Positions 15,923 to 25,075 of a stretch of DNA of 64,000 nucleotides are shown here, one piece after another. Each line of letters begins with the position of its first letter. The stretch's first letter is position 1. The DNA is from an uncultured Verrucomicrobiales bacterium (GTDB lineage: Bacteria > Verrucomicrobiota > Verrucomicrobiia > Verrucomicrobiales > Akkermansiaceae). The DNA is taken from the NCBI GenBank assembly GCA_937944055.1, contig CALDZJ010000009.1, positions 23,961 through 87,960 on the forward strand. The letters run 5' to 3'. The notes under the pieces were generated by a model. That model had not been told where the DNA came from, searched no databases, and saw only the letters and a program-made list of their open reading frames with translations. Position numbers and translations under genes: made by a program.

Positions 15923-18475
15923 GTGAGAAAATTTCTCATTCCCCTAATCACGGGCATTTCTTTTCTGCAAGGGACTGCTTTCCTGCAAGGAACCGAAATC
16001 CGAGTGGCCACCTTCAACGTGCTCACTGGGATCGAGGCTCCCGGCACTCTCGGCCATGATTCGGTCCGAGCCATTCTGGGCCGGATTAATGCGGACGTCG
16101 TAGGCCTGCAAGAAGTGACCGGGGCAGACCTAAGTGGCTCGCCGAGTCATCTCGAGACTCTCGCCTCCAGCCTAGGATACCCACACATCTTCATCCCCTC
16201 CGGGATCGCGCTGGACACGAATTCCCGCGTCGCTCTGCTCTCCAAATTCCCCTTCCGTGAGACGCACAGCATCGCCTCGCCGATGGGCGCGCGTGATGTC
16301 GTCCGGGCCCACGCCGCCGCCTTGGTCGATGTCCCAGGAACCAGCGCGGATCCCATGATCATCACCCTGCACTTGAAGTGCTGTTTTGAGACGGACGATT
16401 TCTTTCGCCGAGCCGTGGAACTTCAGCGACTCAACTTCTTCCTCGAAGGGCAAGGCCTCACCGGAGAGGACAAGCTCATCGTAATGGGTGACTTTAATCT
16501 TCTGGGCTCAGATTCCTCATTCAATGCCCTCCCGCCAGGTCTCCCTGCGACTTTTTCCCTCGGCTCAGACATTCCCTTTCCCGTCGCTTACTTCCGAGAC
16601 CCTGCCGACTACTTCACGGCCTACCCCTTGCTAAATCCCGAACCACGTCAGCAAAACGGCATCGCCACCGCCACGCACTCCGGCGGATCCACCCTTGATT
16701 ACATGATGATTTCTCAGGCCCTTCTCGATGGCGGACCCGTTTTGGAAATCTACAATAGCGCTCGAGAATCCAGCAATCCCGGCCTCCCAAAGAGCGGCTC
16801 CGCGCTGCCCTTCCGCAGCTCGGCTAACGCCTCAGATCACCTTCCCATTTTTGGGGACTTTGATCTAGAAGCCGGAACGGTGGCTCTGAACCTCGATCTT
16901 TCAGCAGCCCAAATCACCGAAGGGGAAACTCCCGCCACTCTCACCGTGACTTTGCCAAATCCCCCAGCGGCCGGTGAAAGTGTCACCGTTCTTCTCAGCT
17001 CGTCGGATTGCCTAGAAGCGATGCCAAATGAGATCACCCTGACCTTTGCTCCGGGAGAACTGAGTCAATCAACCTCCCTGCTCCCGCTCCGCGACTCCAT
17101 CATAGATGGCCCACAAAGCGTCATCCTCACCGCCTCTGCCAGCGGCTTCCTAAGCGCCGAGAGGTCCGTCACGGTCCTCGATCGCGACCGTAGCAGCTAC
17201 GTCCTCACTGAAAATGCCGCTCCCTTTCTGGAGGCCTTCGATCGCTTTCAGGGGAATCAAGTGCCCGCGAGCTGGGCCAGTTCCACCTCCGATTTTCAAG
17301 GACTTGATGATGGCAGCTCCTCGCGGCGCGGCCTACGTTCTTATGGTCAAGGAAGCGATGGCTCGCTGGGAATTTTAAGCCGTGAAGAAGTGAGCTTGGC
17401 CAGCGAGTTCGAGAACCAAACTGGCGAGACCATCCGCTCACTCCACATCGCATACACCGCCGAGCAATGGCACTCATTTCAAGACGGTGGGCAGAATCGA
17501 TTAGAGTTTTCATTACTCACCGAGCTCGGGCGGATCGCCCTTCCTGAACTTGGTTTCACCGCAGATCGCAGCCTCCCCAGCGGAGCCATCAGCGGCGGCC
17601 AGAGCACTCGTCTCGAGGCGAATATCGGCGGGCTCAGCATCCCGGCCGGCCAGTCATTCACTCTTGAGCTAAAGATCATCCCAGATGCCACAGATGGAAG
17701 CGGGAGTGATGCCGCCTTCATCAATGAGTTCCATTATGATAATTCAGGAAGCGATCAGGATGAATTTGTTGAACTCGTCCTTGGGCCCGAGTTTGCCGGA
17801 ACGATCGATGAATTAAGCCTCCTTTTCTATAATGGAAATGGCGGGAGCGAGTACATGCGCCGCACCTTTTCTGAGGAAGATCTCGACCAAACACTCGCCA
17901 CGGGCCACCGCATCTATTCGGCCTTCATTCCGGGGATTCAGAATGGCGCACCCGATGGCATCGCGCTCGTTCAAAACACCGAGCTCCTACAATTTTTAAG
18001 CTATGAAGGGACCTTCACCGCCAATGATGGCCCCGCAGCGGGCCTAAGTTCATTAAATATCGGAGTGAGCCAAGGCCCCGCTCCTGCGCCGGGAACAGGC
18101 AGCCTCGGCCTCAGCGGATCTGGCTCAGGCCCCGATGAGTTCGACTGGGTCCGCACGAGCGGCGCCTTCACAAAAGGCGAGGCCAATGAGAATCAAGATT
18201 TTGCGGTCACGGCGCGCGGCCAAGGGATCGCCCTCGATGAGTTAAGCCTCACTCCCTTCGCCTCTCCTCTCTCAAGCGTGGAGGATTTTTCCATTACGAT
18301 CAGCCCCGATTTCATGCTCAGCTTTCCCACGGAAAACGGCATCAGCTACCAAGTCGAAAGCTCTCTTGACCTCCTGAATTGGTCTGACTTCCAGACCATT
18401 CTAGGCGATGGCAATGAGGCTTTCCTAGAAGTCCCCTCAGACGAACGGCGCCTCTTTTTCCGAGTCCGTTTTTAA
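15923..18475 (+). CDS. Large secreted EEP-family hydrolase with Calx-beta-like and lamin-tail-like domains
   Basis: An 850-residue exported protein. GTG start, signal peptide ~1-23 containing an imperfect internal duplication (FLQGTAFLQGTE). Residues ~25-310 are an endonuclease/exonuclease/phosphatase domain: ATFNVLTG, VVGLQEVTG (metal Glu), VMGDFNLLG, and the final SDHLPIFGDFDL with catalytic Asp-His. Residues ~315-420 look like a Calx-beta or similar beta domain (ITEGETPATLTVTL). Residues ~595-720 resemble a lamin-tail domain (FINEFHYDNSGSDQDEFVEL). The end resembles Verrucomicrobial C-terminal beta domains (SYQVESSLDLLNWSDF). Probably an extracellular nuclease or phosphatase. The stop codon shares a TTAA with the convergent helicase gene. 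Confidence 0.83.
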   Translation: MRKFLIPLITGISFLQGTAFLQGTEIRVATFNVLTGIEAPGTLGHDSVRAILGRINADVVGLQEVTGADLSGSPSHLETLASSLGYPHIFIPSGIALDTNSRVALLSKFPFRETHSIASPMGARDVVRAHAAALVDVPGTSADPMIITLHLKCCFETDDFFRRAVELQRLNFFLEGQGLTGEDKLIVMGDFNLLGSDSSFNALPPGLPATFSLGSDIPFPVAYFRDPADYFTAYPLLNPEPRQQNGIATATHSGGSTLDYMMISQALLDGGPVLEIYNSARESSNPGLPKSGSALPFRSSANASDHLPIFGDFDLEAGTVALNLDLSAAQITEGETPATLTVTLPNPPAAGESVTVLLSSSDCLEAMPNEITLTFAPGELSQSTSLLPLRDSIIDGPQSVILTASASGFLSAERSVTVLDRDRSSYVLTENAAPFLEAFDRFQGNQVPASWASSTSDFQGLDDGSSSRRGLRSYGQGSDGSLGILSREEVSLASEFENQTGETIRSLHIAYTAEQWHSFQDGGQNRLEFSLLTELGRIALPELGFTADRSLPSGAISGGQSTRLEANIGGLSIPAGQSFTLELKIIPDATDGSGSDAAFINEFHYDNSGSDQDEFVELVLGPEFAGTIDELSLLFYNGNGGSEYMRRTFSEEDLDQTLATGHRIYSAFIPGIQNGAPDGIALVQNTELLQFLSYEGTFTANDGPAAGLSSLNIGVSQGPAPAPGTGSLGLSGSGSGPDEFDWVRTSGAFTKGEANENQDFAVTARGQGIALDELSLTPFASPLSSVEDFSITISPDFMLSFPTENGISYQVESSLDLLNWSDFQTILGDGNEAFLEVPSDERRLFFRVRF

Positions 18476-21405
18476 GAAAAAAGCCCCATCAACTCATCCT
18501 CTTCTAGCCCCGGGACCAGCGCCGCGCCGCCATCCAGCACGCTCTCCATCATCTTCTTTTTCTCCTCCTGAAGTGCTAGGATTTTTTCTTCGACCGTTCC
18601 CCGCGTGATCAGCTTATAGCTCGTCACCACATTCTTCTGGCCGATGCGATGGGCGCGATCAGTGGCCTGCGCCTCGACCGCCGGGTTCCACCACGGATCA
18701 AGATGAATCACCGTATCAGCCGCAGTGAGATTCAGCCCCACCCCGCCCGCCTTCAGCGAAATGAGAAAAACCGGCGCCCTTCCCTCTTGGAAACGCTCCA
18801 CCACTTCCCCGCGCTTTTTGGTGGAGCCATCAAGATAACAATAGTCCCAATTTTTCGACATCAAGAGAGGCACTACCCCCTGTAAAAGTTGGACAAATTG
18901 GCTGAAAATCAGGACTCGGTGACCACCCGCCACCGCCTCACTCACCAGCGATTCCAGCTCATCAAGTTTCACCCCCGCATCCTGATCGGCCACCTTTAAG
19001 CCCGGTAAAAGACGCAGATCACAGCAGGCTTGGCGGAGACGCAACAGCGCCGTGAGCGCGACCATCCGCTTACGCCCATCCTCCGCAGAATCAACTTGCG
19101 CTCTACTCTCCTGAAGGAGTTGGCGGTAGATTCTCTCCTGCTTCGGGCTCAGATCACAGTAGCGTATTTGCTCAATACGATCCGGAAGATCCGTCGCCAC
19201 CTCAGACTTTAAGCGGCGGAGGACCACTGGCTTAAGGCGACGAGCGAGCCTCCGAGCCAGGGCTGGGTCACTCCCCTTGCGAAGGGGTTTTTCAAAGCGC
19301 TCGATGAAGGCCTTCCGCGGGCCAAGATAAGACGGCAGGGCGAAGTGCATGATGGACCAAAGATCCAGCAAAGAGTTCTCAACCGGCGTTCCCGAAAGAG
19401 CGAAGCGCTGGGCCGCTTTTAAACGATGCGCCGCAAGCGAGACCTGAGCCTCGGGATTTTTAATCTGCTGCGCCTCATCGAGGACCGCGATGTCGAATTC
19501 CCGCGCGTGAAACTGCTCCGCATCCACCCGTAAGATGGCATAGCTCGTGATGAGGAGATCCGCCTCTGGGATGCTCCCCCGCTTCGCCCCCACGTGTTGA
19601 GCACAGCGCAAGTCTGGCACCCATTTCTGCGCCTCCGCAGCCCAATTAGAGACGAGTGAGGAAGGACACACCACCAAAGCGCACCCGCCATTTCTGCGCA
19701 ATCGTTCTTGGATAAAAGTGAGGGTTTGCAGCGTCTTGCCGAGGCCCATGTCATCCGCCAAGATGCCTCCCATTCCCAGTTCACTCAGGCGATACATCCA
19801 GCGCACTCCCGTGGCCTGATAAGGCCGCAGAATCTCAGGAAGCTCCAGTTCTGTCTCGGCTTCCTCCTCGACTGCCATGCCAAAGTCACGAGCACTCGTC
19901 CTTAGAAAAGCTGCTTGCTGGGCACTCACCTCAAAGACTCCCGGAGCACTCTGAGAGGCCTCCGAGTCCGCCAGAGTTTCACTCACCTCCTCGATGAACT
20001 CGGAATCAATGACCGCGATCTTGCCCCGCCCAAAGGCCTGCTCCGCCGTGCCCATGCGGAGCATCCGCTGGACCTGTTCCGCCGCTAATTCTGCTCCCCC
20101 TGCTTGGTAGCGCGTCTCAATCGCGAACCAATCTTGCCCCGTATCACTCCACTCCCAATCAGGGCGCACCGCCACCACTTGCTCGGCAGCCGCCCGGAAG
20201 CGCTCTCCTTTTTCAATTCTCCAGCAAGCGGGGAACTCCGCAAAGGCGTGGAATTTGAGAATCTCCTCGCGCTCCCGCAGAGCCATGCGCCCGCCTTTCG
20301 TCGGGCCTTCAAAGCCCCAGTCGCGGAAGAAATCGATCACAGCATTTTCCTTCGCGGGACTACTGAGAACCTCTCCCACCAATTGGGCTTCTCCCCCTTC
20401 TGATGAGGATTTTTTCCCCTCATAGCGGAATTCGAGCCGCGCCTCAAGGTGGCGGAGAGACCCTTCAAGAATGATGGCAATCTCCGGCACCCCTTCTGCT
20501 GGAAGTGATTCCCATAGAAGCTCTGGCACCTCGAACCACTGGGCCAGCTTCGCCAGCGTGAGGCGAGCCTCCGCCACACTCAGCGGCATCCCAGAAGCAA
20601 GAATCGCAGCGTACTTCGAGGGGAGACCCAGCGCGAAGGGGCTAAAAACCCCCTGCGTAAGCTGCCACGCTCCGAGCCTCCCGGACTCTGCCGTGATCGC
20701 TGCCACGATCTTTTCACCACGTAAGCGCAAGGCGGGCCGCAGCGATTTTGCAGACACTTCAGCCCTACTTTTCTTACCAAAGAAAACTCGTGGGTGATTG
20801 ACCAAGCCCTCAAGAAGTTGCGCGAATCGCTCGCGGTCTAGCGTGATAATCCCCGGCGGCTCACTCGGGGAAATTTCCCGCAACACTCGCCATAGTTCCT
20901 CATCCTGAGAATCGACTTGATAAGAGCCCTCCGCCAAGGCGCTGAGGAGGACCTCCTCACCCTCGATGAGCGCGCCAAAACCGACCATCAGCTGACCGCG
21001 CTCCCAGGAGCTTTCCACCTTCAGCGGGAGCATCACTTGCAGCTCCAGAGCCCGGCCATCCGCGCTGAGACCCGGCCAGCGATCCTCGTAAATCTCCGGC
21101 GCGGGACTCGCAATTTCCTGAGTGGGCGCGATGACTTCTAGACCGATCGCCATGATATGAGCGCAGACTCGCCCATCCTGCCGGACCATCAGGCAGGTGC
21201 AGCGATTCTCCATGTGCGTGCGCGAAATCAACTCCATGCTGATGCGCTTCACCTTCCCGCTCACGCGAGTCTCTCCGGAAAGAATGCCCTCTTTGTATTC
21301 CGCCGATTTCACTCCGCCATCGCGATGGATGGCGCGCGCTTTTTTCATCTCAACATGCCCCCCGACATCCATGAGGAGATCGCGGGTCAGTTCGAGATGG
21401 TCCAT
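18472..21405 (-). CDS. SWIM zinc-finger SNF2-family helicase/ATPase
   Basis: A 977-residue cytosolic ATPase. Residues ~60-85 hold a SWIM zinc finger (CTCLMVRQDGRVCAH, a CxC...CxH pattern). The SNF2 core starts near residue 530: GILADDMGLGKTLQTL (Walker A), VLDEAQQIKN (DEAQ-type motif II), ALSGTPVENSLLDLWS (motif III), and the RecA2 motifs KAGGVGLNLTAAD and QATDRAHRIGQ. This layout is that of the bacterial SNF2/RapA-like group, translocases that remodel protein-DNA or RNA polymerase complexes. The middle ~400 residues match no fold I can name. It is the last gene of a minus-strand run, 11 nt after the HAD gene, and its TAA overlaps the TAA of the convergent EEP gene. Confidence 0.9.
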   Translation of the reverse strand: MDHLELTRDLLMDVGGHVEMKKARAIHRDGGVKSAEYKEGILSGETRVSGKVKRISMELISRTHMENRCTCLMVRQDGRVCAHIMAIGLEVIAPTQEIASPAPEIYEDRWPGLSADGRALELQVMLPLKVESSWERGQLMVGFGALIEGEEVLLSALAEGSYQVDSQDEELWRVLREISPSEPPGIITLDRERFAQLLEGLVNHPRVFFGKKSRAEVSAKSLRPALRLRGEKIVAAITAESGRLGAWQLTQGVFSPFALGLPSKYAAILASGMPLSVAEARLTLAKLAQWFEVPELLWESLPAEGVPEIAIILEGSLRHLEARLEFRYEGKKSSSEGGEAQLVGEVLSSPAKENAVIDFFRDWGFEGPTKGGRMALREREEILKFHAFAEFPACWRIEKGERFRAAAEQVVAVRPDWEWSDTGQDWFAIETRYQAGGAELAAEQVQRMLRMGTAEQAFGRGKIAVIDSEFIEEVSETLADSEASQSAPGVFEVSAQQAAFLRTSARDFGMAVEEEAETELELPEILRPYQATGVRWMYRLSELGMGGILADDMGLGKTLQTLTFIQERLRRNGGCALVVCPSSLVSNWAAEAQKWVPDLRCAQHVGAKRGSIPEADLLITSYAILRVDAEQFHAREFDIAVLDEAQQIKNPEAQVSLAAHRLKAAQRFALSGTPVENSLLDLWSIMHFALPSYLGPRKAFIERFEKPLRKGSDPALARRLARRLKPVVLRRLKSEVATDLPDRIEQIRYCDLSPKQERIYRQLLQESRAQVDSAEDGRKRMVALTALLRLRQACCDLRLLPGLKVADQDAGVKLDELESLVSEAVAGGHRVLIFSQFVQLLQGVVPLLMSKNWDYCYLDGSTKKRGEVVERFQEGRAPVFLISLKAGGVGLNLTAADTVIHLDPWWNPAVEAQATDRAHRIGQKNVVTSYKLITRGTVEEKILALQEEKKKMMESVLDGGAALVPGLEEDELMGLFS

Positions 21406-21416
21406 CGCAGCACAGT

Positions 21417-22025
21417 CTAATCGAGGTGGAGTAAGGTTGGAACGACAATCACTTCCATCCCCGCTTCTCGCGCAGCCAAAATCCCAGGGCGAGCATCTTC
21501 ATAAACGACACAGTCCTTAGGATCCACCTCAAGACGAGCGGCCGCCTCAAGAAAAATATCAGGTGCAGGCTTCCCTCGTTTGACATCCGTCGAGGTCACC
21601 ACCTCATCAAACCAATCTGAAATTCCGAGCTTTTGGAGCGTCTTTTCCACCACTTCCCGTGAGCCTCCGCTTGCAATCGCGAGAGGAACTTTCCCGCGAT
21701 GATTTTTGGCCACCTCTGCCACCTCGGGAATGAGTTCAACGAGATCGAGATGCTTCAAGAAGGCGGTCTTCTTGGCGTAGGCCACCGCATCCGCATCGAG
21801 ATCCAGATCCTGCTCACCATTGAGAGTTTCCACAATATCGCGAGTGGGCCGCCCACCCATCGCATAAAAGACATCCTCCGGAAAGACTCCGCGATGCCCT
21901 TGATTCTTCAGCGCCTCGCACCATGACTTGAAGTGGGCCGGCATCGAGTCCACCAAGGTCCCATCCAGATCGAAAATTAGCGCCTTAAATCCGGGGCTGG
22001 GAATTTGTAAATCGAGCTTACTCAT
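21417..22025 (-). CDS. HAD-family phosphatase, beta-phosphoglucomutase/YqaB-like
   Basis: A cytosolic HAD hydrolase of 202 residues. Motif I KALIFDLDGTLVDSMPAHF, motif II ASGGSREVV, Lys in VKRGKPAPDIFLEAA (motif III) and acidic motif IV CVVYEDARPGILAAREAG match the beta-phosphoglucomutase/fructose-1-phosphatase subgroup. The cap is the four-helix type. I take the Met at 22025 (MSKLDLQIPSPG); the frame runs 13 codons further without family similarity. It lies between the UDP-glucose pyrophosphorylase gene and the SNF2 gene on the same strand, so a sugar phosphate is a reasonable substrate guess. Confidence 0.85.
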   Translation of the reverse strand: MSKLDLQIPSPGFKALIFDLDGTLVDSMPAHFKSWCEALKNQGHRGVFPEDVFYAMGGRPTRDIVETLNGEQDLDLDADAVAYAKKTAFLKHLDLVELIPEVAEVAKNHRGKVPLAIASGGSREVVEKTLQKLGISDWFDEVVTSTDVKRGKPAPDIFLEAAARLEVDPKDCVVYEDARPGILAAREAGMEVIVVPTLLHLD

Positions 22026-22095
22026 GAACGGGGGCGAAATGGCGCAAAGGAGGCCGCCTGACAAGTCGCAAACCGCTTCATCACTTCCCGATCAT

Positions 22096-23487
22096 TCAGA
22101 GGATCACCTTTTCATCTTGATAGTGACCGGCCGGGACGGTTTTGCGCTCCTTATCAGGATTTTCAATCTCCACCTCCCCTGAAATCTTCACCCCTTCAGC
22201 AAAGCTCACCGGCCCAGAAATGGTCAAACTCTTAGCGGCGAGCAAGGACGCTTGACCGAGGGCCTCTAATGAATCGACAAATTGATACTCCGATGAAAGC
22301 CGAATCACAGGAGGCTTTCCTTCCCGTGCCTCATGCAGTTGGACCCGCCCATCATCGCCGATTTTATAGGCGTCCGAGCGCAGGGCAAAAAGATCACTGG
22401 TCCCTTTCACGGGAGCAAAACGAGAGCGGGGAACATTGACTGCCAACGCTCCTTCAAAGCACTCGATGGCCGAGCCCATGGCCTGTTCAAGCTGAAAAAC
22501 GGCCGTGCTCGAGGCGTCGCGAGGATCGACCGTTTTCGCATTCTGAATCACCGGCAAGGGCAAAAGTCCGGCGTTCTCTTCCATCACTTTTTTAAGCTCC
22601 AGCAAATTCACCCAAATGTTATTCGTATTAAAAAACTGATGACGAGTGATGTCTTGGAAGTTTTCCAAATCAGCCTCGGGGCATTGCGCCACTTCACGAA
22701 GCAAGAGACGCCCATCCGCGATCCGCTGGGCGAGATGCCCACCTTTCCGATCAGCCTCACTACGGCGAGTCACTTCCATTAAGAAAGGGGCATCTTGATG
22801 GGCAAAAAAAGAAAGTAGGCGCGGATCTAAAACCGCTCCGAGGTTATCACTATTAGAAATGAAGGCATACTTTACTCCGGCCTCTAGTAAGCGGTCTAAC
22901 TCACCACTCCCCTGCAAGGTGGGATACACGTCGGCATGGCCCGGAGGGCACCACTCCAGCTCCGGATGCGCGGGATGGCTGACTGGCTCTAATGACTGCC
23001 GAGATAACTTAGGAACCCAGTTCTGAAGCAACTCTAATTGGCGAGGATCCCCCAGCTCTGGGACCGCTTGAGCAAGATAATCCTGCGTGTCCTGACTGCT
23101 CGCCTTGCTATTCATCAGGAGGAAGCGCACCTCAGCCCCGCTGGCAGCACGAAGCGAGAGAATCTGACGCGCCATGAGATCCAGAAAGGCGAGCCCAGGA
23201 CGCAGCTCCAGCAAGCTCTTTACCTTTTCCAAGCCCATGCTCGTTCCCAAGCCACCATTTAATTTAATGACGACGCTTTGCGCGAGAAGCGAGGGATCAA
23301 ACTCCTCAACCGCTTCCAGCGATTGATAGTCGATCACCGAATCGGAGGGGCTAATCTCGGACTCCGGAATCTCTCCGCTACTTCCCTGCGCTAGGAGTTC
23401 TTGGGCTCTGATGAATGCTAAAATGGCCGAGTTCATCACTCCTTTTTCTTCCATCTTTTGGCGAATTTTTTTTGCGACTTCAGTCAT
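22096..23487 (-). CDS. UTP--glucose-1-phosphate uridylyltransferase (eukaryotic-type UDPGP family)
   Basis: A 463-residue enzyme making UDP-glucose from glucose 1-phosphate and UTP. It belongs to the UDPGP/UGP2-type family rather than bacterial GalU: VVIKLNGGLGTSMGLEKVKSL is the nucleotide-binding loop, followed by FLLMNSKASSQDT, WCPPGHADVYPTL, FISNSDNLGAVLD and FNTNNIWVNL, ending in a short left-handed beta-helix-like tail. It starts at an ATG facing rpoN. The adjacent HAD phosphatase suggests a sugar-phosphate operon. Confidence 0.9.
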   Translation of the reverse strand: MTEVAKKIRQKMEEKGVMNSAILAFIRAQELLAQGSSGEIPESEISPSDSVIDYQSLEAVEEFDPSLLAQSVVIKLNGGLGTSMGLEKVKSLLELRPGLAFLDLMARQILSLRAASGAEVRFLLMNSKASSQDTQDYLAQAVPELGDPRQLELLQNWVPKLSRQSLEPVSHPAHPELEWCPPGHADVYPTLQGSGELDRLLEAGVKYAFISNSDNLGAVLDPRLLSFFAHQDAPFLMEVTRRSEADRKGGHLAQRIADGRLLLREVAQCPEADLENFQDITRHQFFNTNNIWVNLLELKKVMEENAGLLPLPVIQNAKTVDPRDASSTAVFQLEQAMGSAIECFEGALAVNVPRSRFAPVKGTSDLFALRSDAYKIGDDGRVQLHEAREGKPPVIRLSSEYQFVDSLEALGQASLLAAKSLTISGPVSFAEGVKISGEVEIENPDKERKTVPAGHYQDEKVIL

Positions 23488-23558
23488 GAATTCTAGGGAC
23501 TTTATTGGCGGTCACGGCGTGGAGGTATCACAAGTCCTCCGAAGGTAAAAATTAAATT

Positions 23559-23574
23559 TGGCATGTTTTCTGCT
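23559..23574 (+). promoter_or_regulatory. Candidate sigma-54 (-24/-12) promoter upstream of rpoN
   Basis: TGGCATGTTTTCTGCT matches the sigma-54 consensus TGGCACG-N4-TTGCW with the correct GG-to-GC spacing; only two positions differ. A start site about 12 nt downstream would leave a leader of roughly 50 nt before the rpoN ATG at 23638. This suggests RpoN acts on its own gene. No enhancer-binding regulator is encoded nearby. Confidence 0.45.
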
Positions 23575-23637
23575 ACATTTCCACCTCCCCACCTTTACAT
23601 TCGCGCTCTTTGGGCTAAGGGTCTCTTTGAAATCATC

Positions 23638-25044
23638 ATGGGCCAAGCCTCCTTGAATCAATCGCTCTCGCAGCAGCAGACCCTCTCGCCACAGATGCGA
23701 CAGAGTCTTGAGATTCTTCAGGCTAATACCCTAGAACTCAGCCAACTGCTGAACCAAGCGATGGAGATAAACCCGGTGCTAGAGGACATCAGCGAGCATG
23801 ATTCCTTAGATGAGATCAGCGATTCCGAATTCGAGGAAAGCGACAACTTCGATGATTGGCAGGAAAGCTATGACGACGATGCGCGAGAACTCGCCATCAT
23901 GGAGCGGCGCAATAAGGGCGTGAGCCAAGAAACGGCTGAAGCGCGAGAACATTTCTATCAGTCCATCGTCGCGCCCCTCACCTTACAAGAGCACCTGATC
24001 GCGCAGATTCAAGAAAGCGGCCTAGGCCAAGAAACGCAGGCAGACGCCATCCTCATTGTCGGAAATCTCACCGAGCATGGCTACCTCGACGCCCCGCTCG
24101 ATGACTTAGCGGCTCGCCTCCAGATCCCCCTGGATCGGCTTGAAGATGCCCTCGCATTGATCCAGAACTTTGACCCATCTGGAGTCGGAGCGAGTGACCT
24201 CCGCGAGTGCCTTCTCCTCCAGCTTGATCACCTCGGCTTAGGCAATGGTCTAGAGGCTGAAATCGTCGATGAGCATCTCGATGATGTCGCTAAGAACCAC
24301 TTTCCACAGCTGGCCAAAAAACTGCAACTCCCACTTGAGAGGATCATTGAAAGCATCGCCCACATTCGCTCGCTGGATCCCTCTCCGGGATCGCGTTTTC
24401 AGGCCGGCGGCAATCCCTACGTGCAGCCAGATGTCAAAATCAGCAGGGATGACGGGGGGCATTGGGCCGCTGAGTTGACCGGAAGCTACCTTCCACGCAT
24501 TCGCATCAATGACGAATATAAGGACATGCTTTCGGGATCCTCTGATGATCGCCAGACGCGTAATTACCTCCGCAATCAGATCCGCGATGGCCGCGCGATC
24601 ATCCGCGCGATTGACCAACGGCAGGAGACGATTTTGGCGATTGCCCGTGAGATTGTTGATCGTCAAAAACCATTTCTCGAAAAAGGAACGCGTTTTTTAA
24701 AACCGATGACCATGAGCGAGCTCGCTGAAGTCATAGGGGTGCACCCCACCACCGTCTCACGAGCCGTCGCCGGGAAATACCTAGATACCCCGCACGGCCT
24801 CATGGAGATGCGCAAATTCTTCGCCACCGGCTATCAAACTTCCGATGGGAAGGACGTCTCCAACGAGGGCGTGCGAGAAGCTCTCCAAGCGCTCATCCAG
24901 CATGAAGATGGAGCAAATCCGCTCGCAGATTCTAAGCTCCAGCGACTCCTAAGCGAACAGGGAATCAAAGTCGCCCGCCGGACCGTGGCGAAGTATCGTG
25001 AGCAACTCGGAATCCTCCCCTCCAACTTGCGTAAGAAATACTAG
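23638..25044 (+). CDS. rpoN: RNA polymerase sigma-54 factor
   Basis: Directs RNA polymerase to -24/-12 promoters that need an AAA+ activator. The ATG at 23638 gives MGQASLNQSLSQQQTLSPQM, the typical glutamine-rich region I; the frame is open further upstream but unrelated. The core-binding region follows after an acidic region II (~50-90). The HTH is MSELAEVIGVHPTTVSRAVA, and the RpoN box reads ARRTVAKYRE, exactly the family consensus, about 14 residues before the end (468 residues). mrp follows 31 nt downstream. A -24/-12-like site lies in front of the gene. Confidence 0.96.
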   Translation: MGQASLNQSLSQQQTLSPQMRQSLEILQANTLELSQLLNQAMEINPVLEDISEHDSLDEISDSEFEESDNFDDWQESYDDDARELAIMERRNKGVSQETAEAREHFYQSIVAPLTLQEHLIAQIQESGLGQETQADAILIVGNLTEHGYLDAPLDDLAARLQIPLDRLEDALALIQNFDPSGVGASDLRECLLLQLDHLGLGNGLEAEIVDEHLDDVAKNHFPQLAKKLQLPLERIIESIAHIRSLDPSPGSRFQAGGNPYVQPDVKISRDDGGHWAAELTGSYLPRIRINDEYKDMLSGSSDDRQTRNYLRNQIRDGRAIIRAIDQRQETILAIAREIVDRQKPFLEKGTRFLKPMTMSELAEVIGVHPTTVSRAVAGKYLDTPHGLMEMRKFFATGYQTSDGKDVSNEGVREALQALIQHEDGANPLADSKLQRLLSEQGIKVARRTVAKYREQLGILPSNLRKKY

Positions 25045-25075
25045 CAGTGCGACACAAGCAAGCTACCTTCGCCGC

